Of a DNA stretch of 64,000 nt, positions 37,462 through 45,707 are shown in pieces. The first letter of the stretch is position 1; the number at the start of each line of letters is the position of its first letter. The DNA comes from Lutimonas halocynthiae. GTDB taxonomy: Bacteria; Bacteroidota; Bacteroidia; Flavobacteriales; Flavobacteriaceae. The position numbers and the translations under genes were made by a program. The stretch is taken from contig NZ_JAUFQO010000002.1 in the NCBI RefSeq assembly GCF_030409835.1, forward strand, positions 186,001 through 250,000, given 5' to 3'. Under the pieces are notes generated by a model, which was not told the origin of the DNA, ran no database searches, and was given only the letters and a program-made list of their open reading frames with translations.

Positions 37462-37890
37462 TTATATATTTTCAACAACAGGGACTTCAATAGTTAAGAA
37501 CATATCTTGCCCATCATCATCTTCCCCTTGATAAAATTTAAATATATAAGGTTCTTTCTGCAGCACTTGTACTGGAATTGAGAATGTAGTTTCTGTAATA
37601 TTTAAAGTACACGGAACACCATCATCTACATGTGCAATAGGGTAAATAAGCCTTGAAGTTCCTTCATAGAAGTAATCGTATTGATTATAGAAAAAATAAC
37701 AACTATTTGGTAACTCTATGGTAACATTAATTCGATAGGTCTGCCCGTAAATAAATTCATCTGGAACTTCAGCGCTTTTAGTACCTATATATTCTAAATG
37801 GTAGTCGTGGTAGTCATCGTCGTCGCTACATGATGCTAGCGTTACCGAAAAGGCAACAATTAAAATTAGTAAATACTTGAAATTTTTCAT
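37462..37890 (-). CDS. Lipoprotein of unknown function
   Basis: A 142-residue lipoprotein. The start at 37890 gives MKNFKYLLILIVAFSVTLASCSDDDD, a clean SPII signal with an acidic stretch after the cysteine, the usual surface-export signal context in Bacteroidota. The longer open frame adds eight unlikely residues. The mature part looks all-beta (IYGQTYRINVTIELPNSCYFFYNQYDYFYEG ... FLTIEVPVVENI). No family was recognised. It is bounded by its own terminator and repeat copies. Confidence 0.65.
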   Translation of the reverse strand: MKNFKYLLILIVAFSVTLASCSDDDDYHDYHLEYIGTKSAEVPDEFIYGQTYRINVTIELPNSCYFFYNQYDYFYEGTSRLIYPIAHVDDGVPCTLNITETTFSIPVQVLQKEPYIFKFYQGEDDDGQDMFLTIEVPVVENI

Positions 37891-37967
37891 CTTATCTCTT
37901 TTAAGTTTCCACAAATTTATACTTCTGTATTTGATATGTAGACGACTTCACTTGTCGTATCAGGCAG

Positions 37968-38014
37968 GCTTCAAGAAGAAATACGTACTAATTTATGAGA
38001 GTTGAGGTCAAAAG
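37968..38014. repeat. Accessory-region repeat module, copy 2 (short)
   Basis: The CTTCAAGAAGAAATACGTAC core (coding LQEEIRTN in the + frame) followed by a diverged GAGTTGAGGTCAAAAG, ending at the terminator of the next - strand gene. Confidence 0.7.
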
Positions 38015-38045
38015 AAAACCCCGAATGATGATTCAAACGGGGTTC
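38015..38045 (-). terminator. Terminator for the 38065-38406 gene
   Basis: AACCCCG/CGGGGTT stem around a GAATGATGATTCAAA-type loop, with T's following on the - strand. The loop sequence recurs at 38520, 39767 and 41358. Confidence 0.8.
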
Positions 38046-38064
38046 TCAGTTAGATAGGGTTTTA

Positions 38065-38406
38065 TTATTCGATATAATATAAAACTTTACTTGATTTCCT
38101 TGTTTCTGTATAATATTCGTTTAACTCGATATCAAATGTATTATTTGAATATTTACGTAATTTTAACGTGGTTTCTATTTCACCTTCTTTTTCCGGAATA
38201 CCGATAATATATGAGTGTATAATGGAATCCCGTGTTTTATTAGTTTGTATAACTACCGAATCTTTTACGGTGAAATAACAATCTTCTATATGTGCTTCCT
38301 GTTCAAACGATGGTGTCACTACCATATGTTCAAATGATGTGTAGTTCTTTTGTGAATATGATATCATACCGAATATCATAAACAAGGGTATAACTATTTT
38401 TTTCAT
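38065..38406 (-). CDS. Small secreted protein of unknown function
   Basis: A 113-residue protein with a Sec signal (MKKIVIPLFMIFGMISYSQ); the start at 38406 is chosen because the longer frame adds a charged 14-residue extension in front of it. The mature part is beta-rich (CYFTVKDSVVIQTNKTRDSIIHSYIIGIPEKEGEIETTLKLRKYSNNTFDIELNEYY). No family was recognised. It has a terminator 20 bp after its stop and repeat copies on both sides. Confidence 0.62.
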   Translation of the reverse strand: MKKIVIPLFMIFGMISYSQKNYTSFEHMVVTPSFEQEAHIEDCYFTVKDSVVIQTNKTRDSIIHSYIIGIPEKEGEIETTLKLRKYSNNTFDIELNEYYTETRKSSKVLYYIE

Positions 38407-38506
38407 TTTTGATAATCCTTTGTCAAATCTAAAAAAATTATACTTCAACTATACTGATTAAAATCATGTAGTTAGAATACAAATTTCTAAGGATTAGGAT
38501 ATTGTA

Positions 38507-38544
38507 TTGGGTAGTGGAATGAAAAACCCGAATGATGATTCAAG
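38507..38544. repeat. Accessory-region repeat module, copy 3 (tail only)
   Basis: The tail GGGTAGTGGAATGAAAAACC followed by CGAATGATGATTCAAG; the right arm of the terminator stem is missing, so this copy is broken. Confidence 0.7.
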
Positions 38545-38623
38545 TCAATCAATCCCCTGACCGAACTCATTGCAGTTAAAATCAGAATCATGGAAATTTA
38601 TCGATAAGGAGATTCAATTAAAA

Positions 38624-39046
38624 ATGAATAAAAGAAATAAATATTTTCATTTCAGTATTTTGCTCATTACCTTATTGATATGCAGTTCTTGTGGACGTCA
38701 ATTGGTCATACCATACACCACTGATTCAAATGGAGGCGCTCAAATATTTCTAAAACCCATTAAACCAACCAACAGAACTTTTATCACAATTAACGACAGT
38801 CTTATAGTCAATAAAAAATTTATTAAATCAGTCACAATTGACCATCTTCCTCCTGGGATTTATAACATTAATTACGCTTCAGATGTTAATACTATGATTG
38901 CCAAATTAGACACAACAATGACTATTGAAGTAGCGGGTCATAAGGAAATATCAAAAATCATCGATGTGCCATCATACAACACCTGGTATTATATATCCAA
39001 TCTTTTAATTGGTTTACTTTTTATTGTACCATTCTTATTCATATAA
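38624..39046 (+). CDS. Lipoprotein with C-terminal membrane helix, unknown function
   Basis: A 140-residue protein. ATG 38624 gives MNKRNKYFHFSILLITLLICSSCGRQ, an SPII lipoprotein signal. The middle (about residues 30-110) resembles a PEGA-like beta-sandwich with KPTNRTFITINDSLIVNKKFIKSVTIDHLPPGIYNINY. The C-terminus is a membrane helix (WYYISNLLIGLLFIVPFLFI), an odd combination with a lipid anchor. The upstream in-frame extension to 38570 is unlikely. It is one of few + strand genes in the accessory region. Confidence 0.6.
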   Translation: MNKRNKYFHFSILLITLLICSSCGRQLVIPYTTDSNGGAQIFLKPIKPTNRTFITINDSLIVNKKFIKSVTIDHLPPGIYNINYASDVNTMIAKLDTTMTIEVAGHKEISKIIDVPSYNTWYYISNLLIGLLFIVPFLFI

Positions 39047-39106
39047 ATTTTAAAATAATAGATTATATAAGAATATGCTATTAACGATTTTCAGTAATAG
39101 TTAGTC

Positions 39107-39180
39107 TCAGGAAATAAGCAATTTACCCTGTTGAGGGTATGGAGATATGCGTGCTTATGATTGGGAGTGGTGGAAATCAA
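39107..39180. repeat. Accessory-region repeat module, copy 4
   Basis: Contains the 16-base dyad at 39124-39139, a diverged middle and the tail GGGAGTGGTGGAAATCAAAA, and runs into the terminator at 39181. Confidence 0.7.
39124..39139. promoter_or_regulatory. 16-base dyad TACCCTG-TT-GAGGGTA
   Basis: A 7-2-7 arrangement like NarL-type response-regulator sites. An identical dyad lies at 51452-51467. No gene start lies in the matching position here, so it is an orphan copy carried by the repeat. Confidence 0.5.
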
Positions 39181-39212
39181 AAAACCCTTCAAGAATGAAT
39201 CTCAAAGGGAGT
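39181..39212 (-). terminator. Terminator for the 28-residue peptide gene
   Basis: CCCTT/AAGGG stem with the same loop as the terminator at 37373-37408 and a T-run on the - strand, about 50 bases after the stop at 39260. Confidence 0.6.
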
Positions 39213-39259
39213 AAATATGGGAAATTGTAGTTGTTCTTGAATAGATTGTGTAAAAAGTT

Positions 39260-39346
39260 TTACCCGAAAGTTCTCAAAAAGATAAGTGTGAAAGTTATTA
39301 GGGTGAATAAGATAAATGTTCCGAATATTCTAATTTTTGTTTTCAT
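39260..39346 (-). CDS. Possible 28-residue membrane peptide
   Basis: ATG at 39346, stop at 39260. The peptide is one hydrophobic helix (residues about 7-24, IFGTFILFTLITFTLIFL) ending RTFG. Support comes from its terminator 50 bases downstream and from a similar short helix-ending-in-FG protein at 41059-41199 set between the same repeat copies. No ribosome site is obvious, which is common in this phylum. A chance open frame cannot be excluded. Confidence 0.4.
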   Translation of the reverse strand: MKTKIRIFGTFILFTLITFTLIFLRTFG

Positions 39347-39430
39347 TGTGTGTTTATTTAACTTATATAAAGTTAATGCCACTTCAATGATAATCATGCG
39401 ACATCTGATGTCCTGATCTCATAAGGTTTG

Positions 39431-39528
39431 TGTTAAGGTGTTAGAGTGGTGGAATGAATAAACCCGAATGATGCTTAAATCCAGAAATAATGGAATGGAT
39501 GCTGGATAATGTTCATTTGTGGTCATAA
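39431..39528. repeat. Accessory-region repeat module, copy 5
   Basis: GAGTGGTGGAATGAATAAAC tail followed by a second unit whose + frame reads PEIMEWMLDNVHLWS and stop, matching the STPEIRKWMRENVHLWE ending of other copies. It abuts the hairpin at 39527. Confidence 0.75.
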
Positions 39529-39563
39529 AAAAAAGGATACGTTTTGAAGCGCATCCTTTTTTA
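39527..39563. terminator. Strong bidirectional hairpin terminator
   Basis: AAAAAGGAT/ATCCTTTTT stem of more than ten pairs with flanking A- and T-runs. No intact gene ends beside it; it probably belonged to a lost gene. The region 39347-39806 otherwise holds repeat copies only. Confidence 0.75.
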
Positions 39564-39649
39564 TATCAGCTGATAAAACAGCTTCTTAATCATAGCATCA
39601 AACTAAACTGATTTCTGGTTATAATATTGCATCTAAAAGAAAAAAACCT

Positions 39650-39758
39650 GCGTTCTGAAACGTATCGTCGAAGGATTCAAGAATTAGCAGATCTTTATGA
39701 GGCTTCAATTCAAGAAATAAGGAAATTGGTGTATTAAAATTTTTGGGAGTGGTGGAAT
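39650..39758. repeat. Accessory-region repeat module, copy 6, with HTH-like remnant
   Basis: The + frame reads RSETYRRRIQELADLYEASIQEIRKLVY then stop, a helix-turn-helix-like segment. It is followed by NFWEWWNEKPE across the tail GGGAGTGGTGGAATGAAAAA. One of the clearest copies of the coding remnant. Confidence 0.75.
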
Positions 39759-39788
39759 GAAAAACCCGAATGATGATTCACTCGGGCT
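39759..39788 (-). terminator. Terminator for the DUF6090 gene
   Basis: CCCGA/TCGGG stem, loop ATGATGATTCAC, T-run on the - strand, about 20 bases after the stop at 39807. The left arm also codes the NEKPE end of the repeat's + strand peptide remnant. Confidence 0.8.
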
Positions 39789-39806
39789 AAAGGCATTACG
39801 ACCCAC

Positions 39807-40826
39807 TTATTCTATTTTTTCAAATTCCAAGATTAATTCATCATGGCTTACGAATTTGTAACCCATAATTTTTTTATTGTGGTCTCTTTTGAAAATAATA
39901 TATGCATTGGGAGCTTGATCAATACCAAACGTATCTCTGGCAATCTGAAAAACATTGAACGTTTGCTCTTCGTCAATATAAATATTATACTTATCAGTTG
40001 TAACATTCCCATAATATGGCGGTTCTGAATTTAATTGTTTATAAATGCCAACGTACTTTTTTAATGTGTCAGTATCATGAATTGAATTCAATATATGATC
40101 TGGCAGTTCCATTTTTCTTCCTGTAATTTTAGATAAATCAGCATATATAACACTTGCATCACTTTTATACTCTAAATATTTAAAATTAAACAAAAGCGTC
40201 TCAAAAAAGCCAACACTATTTTTATAAAATGGGTCGTTTACGTAATACTCCTTCATTTCTGCTGTCAACCCTTGTCTTGTTTTATAAGCCCATTTTTTAT
40301 TTTCTCCTAATTCTCTTATATTTTTTAAAACTTCATTTTCAAGTACTTCATTAAACTTTTCAATATTGTTTTTTTTCTCGATATATAAATTCTTTAACTT
40401 ATCGACTACAGCTTTATGTGAAGGCTTAATATAATCTATGTTGTTCATCAATTTGTTGAAACCATTGGCATGAATATCAAATGGTTCATTGTTATAGGTT
40501 AAATAAGATAAATGTTTATTTTTTGAATAATCCTCTATTGTCAGTCTGTCATTGACCACTAAATAAATTATTGAATCCTTTTCTTTATACCATATCAATA
40601 TTTCATCCAATCTTAATATATCTTTTGAAAGATCCTCTTGAATTTCAATAAATATATTGTTCAATTTCTCCTCATTCTTCTTCCCCTCATTCCAATTATT
40701 AATCTGCAATGCAATGAGTATCCCAATAACCACCAGTACAATTTCTCCTATAGCATATCTAGCATACTTTAAAGGTTTGTTATCATCTGCCATTTTTTTA
40801 CGGATTTTTCTGAAGAAAGGAATCAT
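39807..40826 (-). CDS. DUF6090 family membrane protein
   Basis: A 339-residue protein. The N-terminus MIPFFRKIRKKMADDNKPLKYARYAIGEIVLVVIGILIALQINNWNEGKK is the DUF6090 signature: amphipathic basic helix, single membrane helix (about residues 27-43) and the QINNWNE motif. The rest is a helical extracytoplasmic part (LSKDILRLDEILIWYKEKDSIIY) plus a C-terminal beta-rich extension (about 265-339) absent from the shorter paralogue at 52417-53178. Function of the family is unknown; copies are often amplified in Flavobacteriia. Confidence 0.82.
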   Translation of the reverse strand: MIPFFRKIRKKMADDNKPLKYARYAIGEIVLVVIGILIALQINNWNEGKKNEEKLNNIFIEIQEDLSKDILRLDEILIWYKEKDSIIYLVVNDRLTIEDYSKNKHLSYLTYNNEPFDIHANGFNKLMNNIDYIKPSHKAVVDKLKNLYIEKKNNIEKFNEVLENEVLKNIRELGENKKWAYKTRQGLTAEMKEYYVNDPFYKNSVGFFETLLFNFKYLEYKSDASVIYADLSKITGRKMELPDHILNSIHDTDTLKKYVGIYKQLNSEPPYYGNVTTDKYNIYIDEEQTFNVFQIARDTFGIDQAPNAYIIFKRDHNKKIMGYKFVSHDELILEFEKIE

Positions 40827-40885
40827 AAGTTCAGTTGTTGAAGTCTCAATATAGGCTTAATACTATTGGCAAATGAATCTTAAAG

Positions 40886-40985
40886 GACCAATGATGGTAA
40901 ATAACTTTCGAAAGCACCTAAATATTTACCAGAGGAAGAACATTAAGAAGAAATACGGGCTAATGTTTGGTAATGGTGGGCAAAA
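40886..40985. repeat. Accessory-region repeat module, copy 7
   Basis: GACCAATGATGGTAA (degenerate dyad), TTTCGAAAGCACCTAAATAT, AAGAAGAAATACGGGCTAAT and GGTAATGGTGGGC in module order, ending at the terminator of the 46-residue protein gene. Confidence 0.75.
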
Positions 40986-41017
40986 GAAAAACCCGAATGA
41001 AACGAATCATTGGGGTT
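40986..41017 (-). terminator. Terminator for the 46-residue protein gene
   Basis: AACCCGAATGA pairs with TCATTGGGGTT (one mismatch) around a short loop, with a run of T's on the - strand. About 40 bases after the stop at 41059. Confidence 0.8.
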
Positions 41018-41058
41018 GTGAATTACTAATTTAATCGGAAGATATTAAATGATTGACG

Positions 41059-41199
41059 CTAACCGAATAAAATTACTAAGGTTGTTGATACAGAAATTAA
41101 AACCATTAAGATGTAAAGAAATTTTTCACCTTCTAGTAATTTTACAATTTTAGTCGATTTGTCATTAGTTGATTCATTCTTTGGAACTGATGTTATCAT
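41059..41199 (-). CDS. Small C-terminally anchored protein, 46 residues
   Basis: ATG at 41199, TAG at 41059. A polar, lysine-rich N-terminus (SVPKNESTNDKSTKIVKLLEGEK) is followed by one membrane helix at the very C-terminus (FLYILMVLISVSTTLVILFG), so it is likely tail-anchored. It has a strong terminator and repeat copies on both sides, the same setting as larger genes of this region. Not recognised as a known family; it resembles in layout the 28-residue peptide at 39260-39346. Confidence 0.6.
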   Translation of the reverse strand: MITSVPKNESTNDKSTKIVKLLEGEKFLYILMVLISVSTTLVILFG

Positions 41200-41287
41200 G
41201 ATAATAAGATTTTAAGAGGATAAAGTTATTCTTCTTCAACAAAACAAATTATGACAAATATCACGGAATGAATAACTTACTCTAAAT

Positions 41288-41370
41288 AGGGTATGTAAAA
41301 CATGAGAACTTTAAGAGGTTATGTGCTAATGTGTGGGAGTGGTGGGATGAAAAGGATGATGATTCAGATC
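41288..41370. repeat. Accessory-region repeat module, copy 8
   Basis: GGGTA half-dyad, ACTTTAAGAGGTTATGTGCTAATG and the tail GGGAGTGGTGGGATGAAAAG followed by GATGATGATTCAG; it ends before the 41382-41756 gene stop and here lacks a terminator stem. Confidence 0.7.
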
Positions 41371-41381
41371 GGATATGACCA

Positions 41382-41756
41382 TCATTTTTTCTTTTTGCCA
41401 ATGGCCATGCCAATAAATCCACCGATTATGGATAATGTCCAGATGCCAATAAAAATAATCCATAAATAAGATGTCCAAAAACTTTGTTCACCGGTAATTG
41501 GAAATATTCCAGCCGCGTTACAAATAAGTACAGTATATAAAAAGCTTTTGGGATAATGTATAGATATCAAGAAGCTAGCCGTAATTACGAAAACACCGTA
41601 TAGGCTGTACGCAATATATGAACCCATTTCACCGCCAAACCCAAATCCATCTATCATTAAATGTGCAAAAATGAAAATAAGAAAAAAGGAAATTATCGCG
41701 GTTGAAATAGAAAATACCCAAGCGGGTTCTCCGGCAAATTTTGACTTTTTTTTCAT
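41382..41756 (-). CDS. Four-helix membrane protein of unknown function
   Basis: A 124-residue protein with four hydrophobic segments (about residues 12-34, 44-63, 70-90, 95-118), starting MKKKSKFAGEPAWVFSISTAIISFFLIFIFAHLMI and ending in a lysine cluster. No catalytic motif or family is recognised. It is flanked by repeat copy 8 downstream and by the large esterase/TSP3 gene upstream, about 105 bp away. Confidence 0.65.
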   Translation of the reverse strand: MKKKSKFAGEPAWVFSISTAIISFFLIFIFAHLMIDGFGFGGEMGSYIAYSLYGVFVITASFLISIHYPKSFLYTVLICNAAGIFPITGEQSFWTSYLWIIFIGIWTLSIIGGFIGMAIGKKKK

Positions 41757-41862
41757 AATTCAAATTTTGAATTATTAAATTTTGGGAATAGAATAAAGTT
41801 ATTGATTAAAAGATTAAGATTCAAGAAAACCTCATATTCCGTTATGGCGAAATCTTGGATTT

Positions 41863-44800
41863 TTATTTTTTAATTAACCTTCTAACAACCGATCCTTTTT
41901 CTGAATATATTTTTATAATGTACATTCCTTTTGTTAAATTATCAGTTTGAACCTGTTCAAAACCTGAATCAATTTCAATAATCTTTATTCCTAAGTAAGA
42001 GTATATTTCAACCTTTTCTATTAGAATGCTTTCTGATTGAATAGACAAACTATTTGAAACGGGGTTTGGATAGAATTTAATTGACTTGTCCAATTTCTGA
42101 TCCTCAATACCTAAAGTTTGTGATTCAGAGCAACCTTCTGGGTTAACTGCAGTATTTGCTAAGGTTCCAGGGCACTGATCCGTATCATTCATCACGCCGT
42201 CATTGTCGTCATCCAATTGAGAATCGGAACAACCATTGCCATCTACAGAATTACCATTAGGAGTATTTGCACATTGATCAACATTATTCATCACGCCATC
42301 ATTGTCGTCATCTAGCTGACTATCTGAACAACCATTAGCGTTAACATTTTCACCAGTAGGAGTATTAGGGCAAGTATCAATATTATCATTGACTCCATCA
42401 TTATCTGTATCTAATTGTGATGTGCTGCACCCATTAGAATTCACTGATTCGCCATTTGGAGTATTTGCACATTGATCAACATTATTCATCACGCCATCAT
42501 TGTCGTCATCTAGTTGACTATCTGAACAACCATTAGCATTAACAGTTTCACCAGCAGGAGTATTAGGACAGGTGTCAATATTATCATTGACTCCATCATT
42601 ATCTGTATCTAATTGTGATATGCTGCACCCATTAGAATTCACCGATTCGCCATTTGGAGTATTTGCACATTGATCAACATTATTCATCACGCCATCATTG
42701 TCGTCATCTAGTTGACTATCTGAACAACCATTAGCGTTAACATTTTCACCAGTAGGAGTATTAGGGCAAGTATCAATATTATCATTAACTCCATCATTAT
42801 CTGTATCTAATTGTGATGTGCTGCACCCATTAGAATTCACTGATTCGCCATTTGGAGTATTTGCACATTGATCAACATTATTCATCACGCCATCATTGTC
42901 GTCATCTAGCTGACTATCTGAACAACCATTTGAATTAACAGTTTCACCAGTAGGAGTATTAGGGCAAGTATCAATATTATCATTGACTGCATCATTATCT
43001 GAATCTAATTGTGAGCTGCTACACCCATTAGAATTCACTGATTCGCCATTTGGAGTATTTGCACATTGATCAACATTATTCATCACACCATCATTGTCGT
43101 CATCTAGTTGACTATCTGAACAACCATTAGCATTAACAATTTCACCACTAGGAGTGTTCTGACACAAGTCATTATTATCATTCACTCCATCAATATCGCT
43201 ATCCAATTGTGATGTGCTGCATCCACTTGAATTCACTGATTCGCCATTTGGAGTATTTGCACATTGATCAACATTATTCATCATGCCATCATTGTCGTCA
43301 TCTAGTTGACTATCTGAACAACCATTAGCATTAACAATTTCACCGCTAGGAGTGTTCTGACACAAGTCATTATTATCATTCACTCCATCAATATCGCTAT
43401 CCAATTGTGATGTGCTGCATCCACTTGAATTCACTGATTCGCCATTTGGAGTATTTGCACATTGATCAACATTATTCATAACGCCATCATTGTCGTCATC
43501 TAGTTGACTATCTGAACAACCACTTGAATTAACTGTTTGGTCAGCAGGAGTATTAGGACAGGTGTCAATATTATCATTGACTCCATCATTATCTGTATCT
43601 AATTGTGATGTGCTGCATCCATTCGAATTCACTGATTCGCCATTTGGAGTATTTGCACATTGATCAACATTATTCATCACTCCATCATTGTCGTCATCTA
43701 GTTGACTATCTGAACAACCGTTTGAATTAACAGTCTCTCCCGCTGGAGTATCAGGGCAGATATCATTATCGTCGTTCACACCATCATTGTCGGTATCGAT
43801 CGCCAAAGGAGCATCTTCTATGGGAAACTTATTAAAACTAACCAATTCGAGATTTTTTGTATTAGTGATATAATTACCACTATTAACTATGGATTTTGAA
43901 AACCCCAAATGACTGATAGATGCATTGGGTCCTGGATAGTCAGAGAGCTTAATGACAATATTATTTCCTGAAACTTGAATATCAGTTATAGTAGAGGAGC
44001 CAGCATTTTCTATTTTAAAATTTTCGACTGGATTATTCATTACCAAGCCAGAGGCATCTGTTTCTAATATTAGTGTTTTATCGTCTAACAAATAGCTATT
44101 CGTGATCATTGGCGTTTCTATGTCTGACTCATTTAATCCATTATAAAAATCTCTTTTGACAAGTTTGTAAATTCTTTTCGCAAATTCTTCATATCCTCCT
44201 GTAAATCCAAAATGACAATCAATATTTCCATTGGGTGGGCTATAAATTAATGCAGCAGTTTGCATGATATGAACCTTTGTATCGTTTACAGCCAGTCTTC
44301 GTTGTGCTTCCTTGATTTCCATCAAACTTGAGGTACCACATGCACTTTTAGATTGAAAAATATAATATTCTTTTATACTGGGGTAATCTTCTTGCCAATC
44401 TGCCTTTAAACTTAGAAAAGCATTATAATATTCATCAGTAGATTGCGCCCAATCCGCTTCTCCTTGAGACCAAAACAAGGCCCGAACATTATTTTTCAGT
44501 CCGGTTTCATTCAAACGTATTAATAAACGGTTGTAATTATTTTTGGTAATTGGCTGGTCTTCAGGGGCATTTTTTAAAAAAAAATTAATAGGTCTAGCTG
44601 CTCTGGCTCCATTAAAAATGGCAATTGGAACTTGTTCTGCATCTAATATCATTTTCCCCAATTTCAAGCCCCACTGTCCAACAAAACCTGGTATCCATTC
44701 CCCTTCATTTCCAGTAGGTGAGCCATCTCCAAGTGCTTGATTCCAAATCATTTGCCTTAGTAATCCATCACCACCAATTGCGCTTGCAAAAGTTCTAATA

Positions 44801-45309
44801 AAATTATTCTGGTTTGCATTTGCACTTTCGTTAGGAGGATTCTGCATAAATGCAACCGCATTAGATTGCCCTTGAATGATATAAACATCTCCAGCTACTA
44901 CTTCATTTCCAGTTCCTTCAGGTAGCGGTATTGCCGTTCTTACATTGCCGACTTTCCCATATACCTTGAAGGAATAATTTGTAAGCTCAGCCTTGATATA
45001 GATTTTAATACTAAATGAAGCCGTGTTGCCCCCGTCATAATCCAGAGCTTGAACTTCTGAACTAATTTGATTTACATCATCATTCTTAAAAATTGCGACC
45101 TCTATTGCATCGTAATTGGAACTTGAGCCTGATTTATCAACAAATCCTCCAATTACCACCTCTCCAAGATTAGTAGTCAAATCTCTGGCTACTAATTCTT
45201 TATCTAATGGAATTGTCTCGATAGATACTTGACCTACCATAATAAATGGCAAGAACAAAATGAATAATGCAAGAATTGTTTTTATTCTTGAGGGTGTCAA
45301 TTTTATCAT
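41863..45309 (-). CDS. Secreted esterase-like protein with 17 TSP3 repeats and T9SS signal
   Basis: An 1148-residue cell-surface or secreted protein. After a signal peptide (ILALFILFLPFIMVGQ), residues about 120-390 form a SASA/SGNH sialate-O-acetylesterase-like domain: GDVYIIQGQSNAVAF (nucleophile Ser in GQSN), ARAARPINFFLK, LFWSQGEADW (oxyanion block) and IDCHFGFTGGYEEFA (His block). A beta domain follows (about 400-490). Then come 17 thrombospondin type 3-like calcium-binding units of 33 residues (about 503-1063), and a C-terminal T9SS type A sorting domain (IKFYPNPVSNSLSIQS ... GMYIIKI). It may deacetylate glycans outside the cell. Confidence 0.9.
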   Translation of the reverse strand: MIKLTPSRIKTILALFILFLPFIMVGQVSIETIPLDKELVARDLTTNLGEVVIGGFVDKSGSSSNYDAIEVAIFKNDDVNQISSEVQALDYDGGNTASFSIKIYIKAELTNYSFKVYGKVGNVRTAIPLPEGTGNEVVAGDVYIIQGQSNAVAFMQNPPNESANANQNNFIRTFASAIGGDGLLRQMIWNQALGDGSPTGNEGEWIPGFVGQWGLKLGKMILDAEQVPIAIFNGARAARPINFFLKNAPEDQPITKNNYNRLLIRLNETGLKNNVRALFWSQGEADWAQSTDEYYNAFLSLKADWQEDYPSIKEYYIFQSKSACGTSSLMEIKEAQRRLAVNDTKVHIMQTAALIYSPPNGNIDCHFGFTGGYEEFAKRIYKLVKRDFYNGLNESDIETPMITNSYLLDDKTLILETDASGLVMNNPVENFKIENAGSSTITDIQVSGNNIVIKLSDYPGPNASISHLGFSKSIVNSGNYITNTKNLELVSFNKFPIEDAPLAIDTDNDGVNDDNDICPDTPAGETVNSNGCSDSQLDDDNDGVMNNVDQCANTPNGESVNSNGCSTSQLDTDNDGVNDNIDTCPNTPADQTVNSSGCSDSQLDDDNDGVMNNVDQCANTPNGESVNSSGCSTSQLDSDIDGVNDNNDLCQNTPSGEIVNANGCSDSQLDDDNDGMMNNVDQCANTPNGESVNSSGCSTSQLDSDIDGVNDNNDLCQNTPSGEIVNANGCSDSQLDDDNDGVMNNVDQCANTPNGESVNSNGCSSSQLDSDNDAVNDNIDTCPNTPTGETVNSNGCSDSQLDDDNDGVMNNVDQCANTPNGESVNSNGCSTSQLDTDNDGVNDNIDTCPNTPTGENVNANGCSDSQLDDDNDGVMNNVDQCANTPNGESVNSNGCSISQLDTDNDGVNDNIDTCPNTPAGETVNANGCSDSQLDDDNDGVMNNVDQCANTPNGESVNSNGCSTSQLDTDNDGVNDNIDTCPNTPTGENVNANGCSDSQLDDDNDGVMNNVDQCANTPNGNSVDGNGCSDSQLDDDNDGVMNDTDQCPGTLANTAVNPEGCSESQTLGIEDQKLDKSIKFYPNPVSNSLSIQSESILIEKVEIYSYLGIKIIEIDSGFEQVQTDNLTKGMYIIKIYSEKGSVVRRLIKK
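42116..43801 (-). repeat. TSP3 tandem repeat, 99-bp unit, 198-bp higher-order period
   Basis: Seventeen 33-codon units, nearly all ending GCSxSQL. Two unit types alternate: a conserved DDDNDGVMNNVDQCANTP type and a more variable DTDNDGVNDNIDTCPNTP type, so the true period is 198 bp. Units 5 and 7 are identical to each other, showing recent unequal exchange. Confidence 0.92.
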
Positions 45310-45510
45310 AACAATTGATTTTCTAAAACAAATCTGTCAATAAAAAAACTGATTTTTCTTGACTAGTAATGTTGAAAATTAATTTAGCATATTATAAATT
45401 TACCAAAAAAAATCGAATAGAGAATCACTCAATTTTGATGTATTCATCCATATTATGTTTAATTTATTCTCTCTATTTTAATTTTTTTTCTTCATCTTGA
45501 TACAATCCTT
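45310..45510. other. Upstream region of the esterase/TSP3 gene
   Basis: About 200 AT-rich bases without gene or repeat module; an AATAGAGA/TCTCTATT pair lies about 50 bases apart (45415-45478). No clear promoter box was assigned. Confidence 0.4.
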
Positions 45511-45695
45511 AATGGTGGTTCTGCTAATCAAGCTTTTACCCACGATAATTCGGAAGTGGACATCTACTACCTAAATCTATTTTCAATGTAAAAAGTGCCG
45601 AATGATAGGGCCTTAAATTGCAAAATCTGTATGATGCTTCAACTCCTGAAATCCAAGAATTGATGCGGGAGAATGTTGACGGATATTTTGATTAG
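45511..45695. repeat. Accessory-region repeat module, copy 9 (long, type A)
   Basis: Long form: GGTGGTTCTGCTAATCA, TTTTACCCACGATAATTCGG, GTGGACATCTACTACCTAAA, then a + frame reading LYDASTPEIQELMRENVDGYFD and stop. It ends 12 bases before the stop codon of the lipoprotein gene at 45708, the same junction as at 53960/53988. Confidence 0.8.
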
Positions 45696-45707
45696 ACAAA
45701 CTTTTTT

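Noticed and set aside
39231-39416. 61-residue + strand frame
   Set aside because: Starts with TTG inside a repeat/terminator area and is antisense to the 28-residue peptide, which has better context.
42116-43801. Regularly spaced ~99-bp repeats that look at first like a CRISPR or minisatellite array
   Set aside because: They keep one open reading frame and encode 33-residue TSP3 units; there are no unique spacers and no cas genes.
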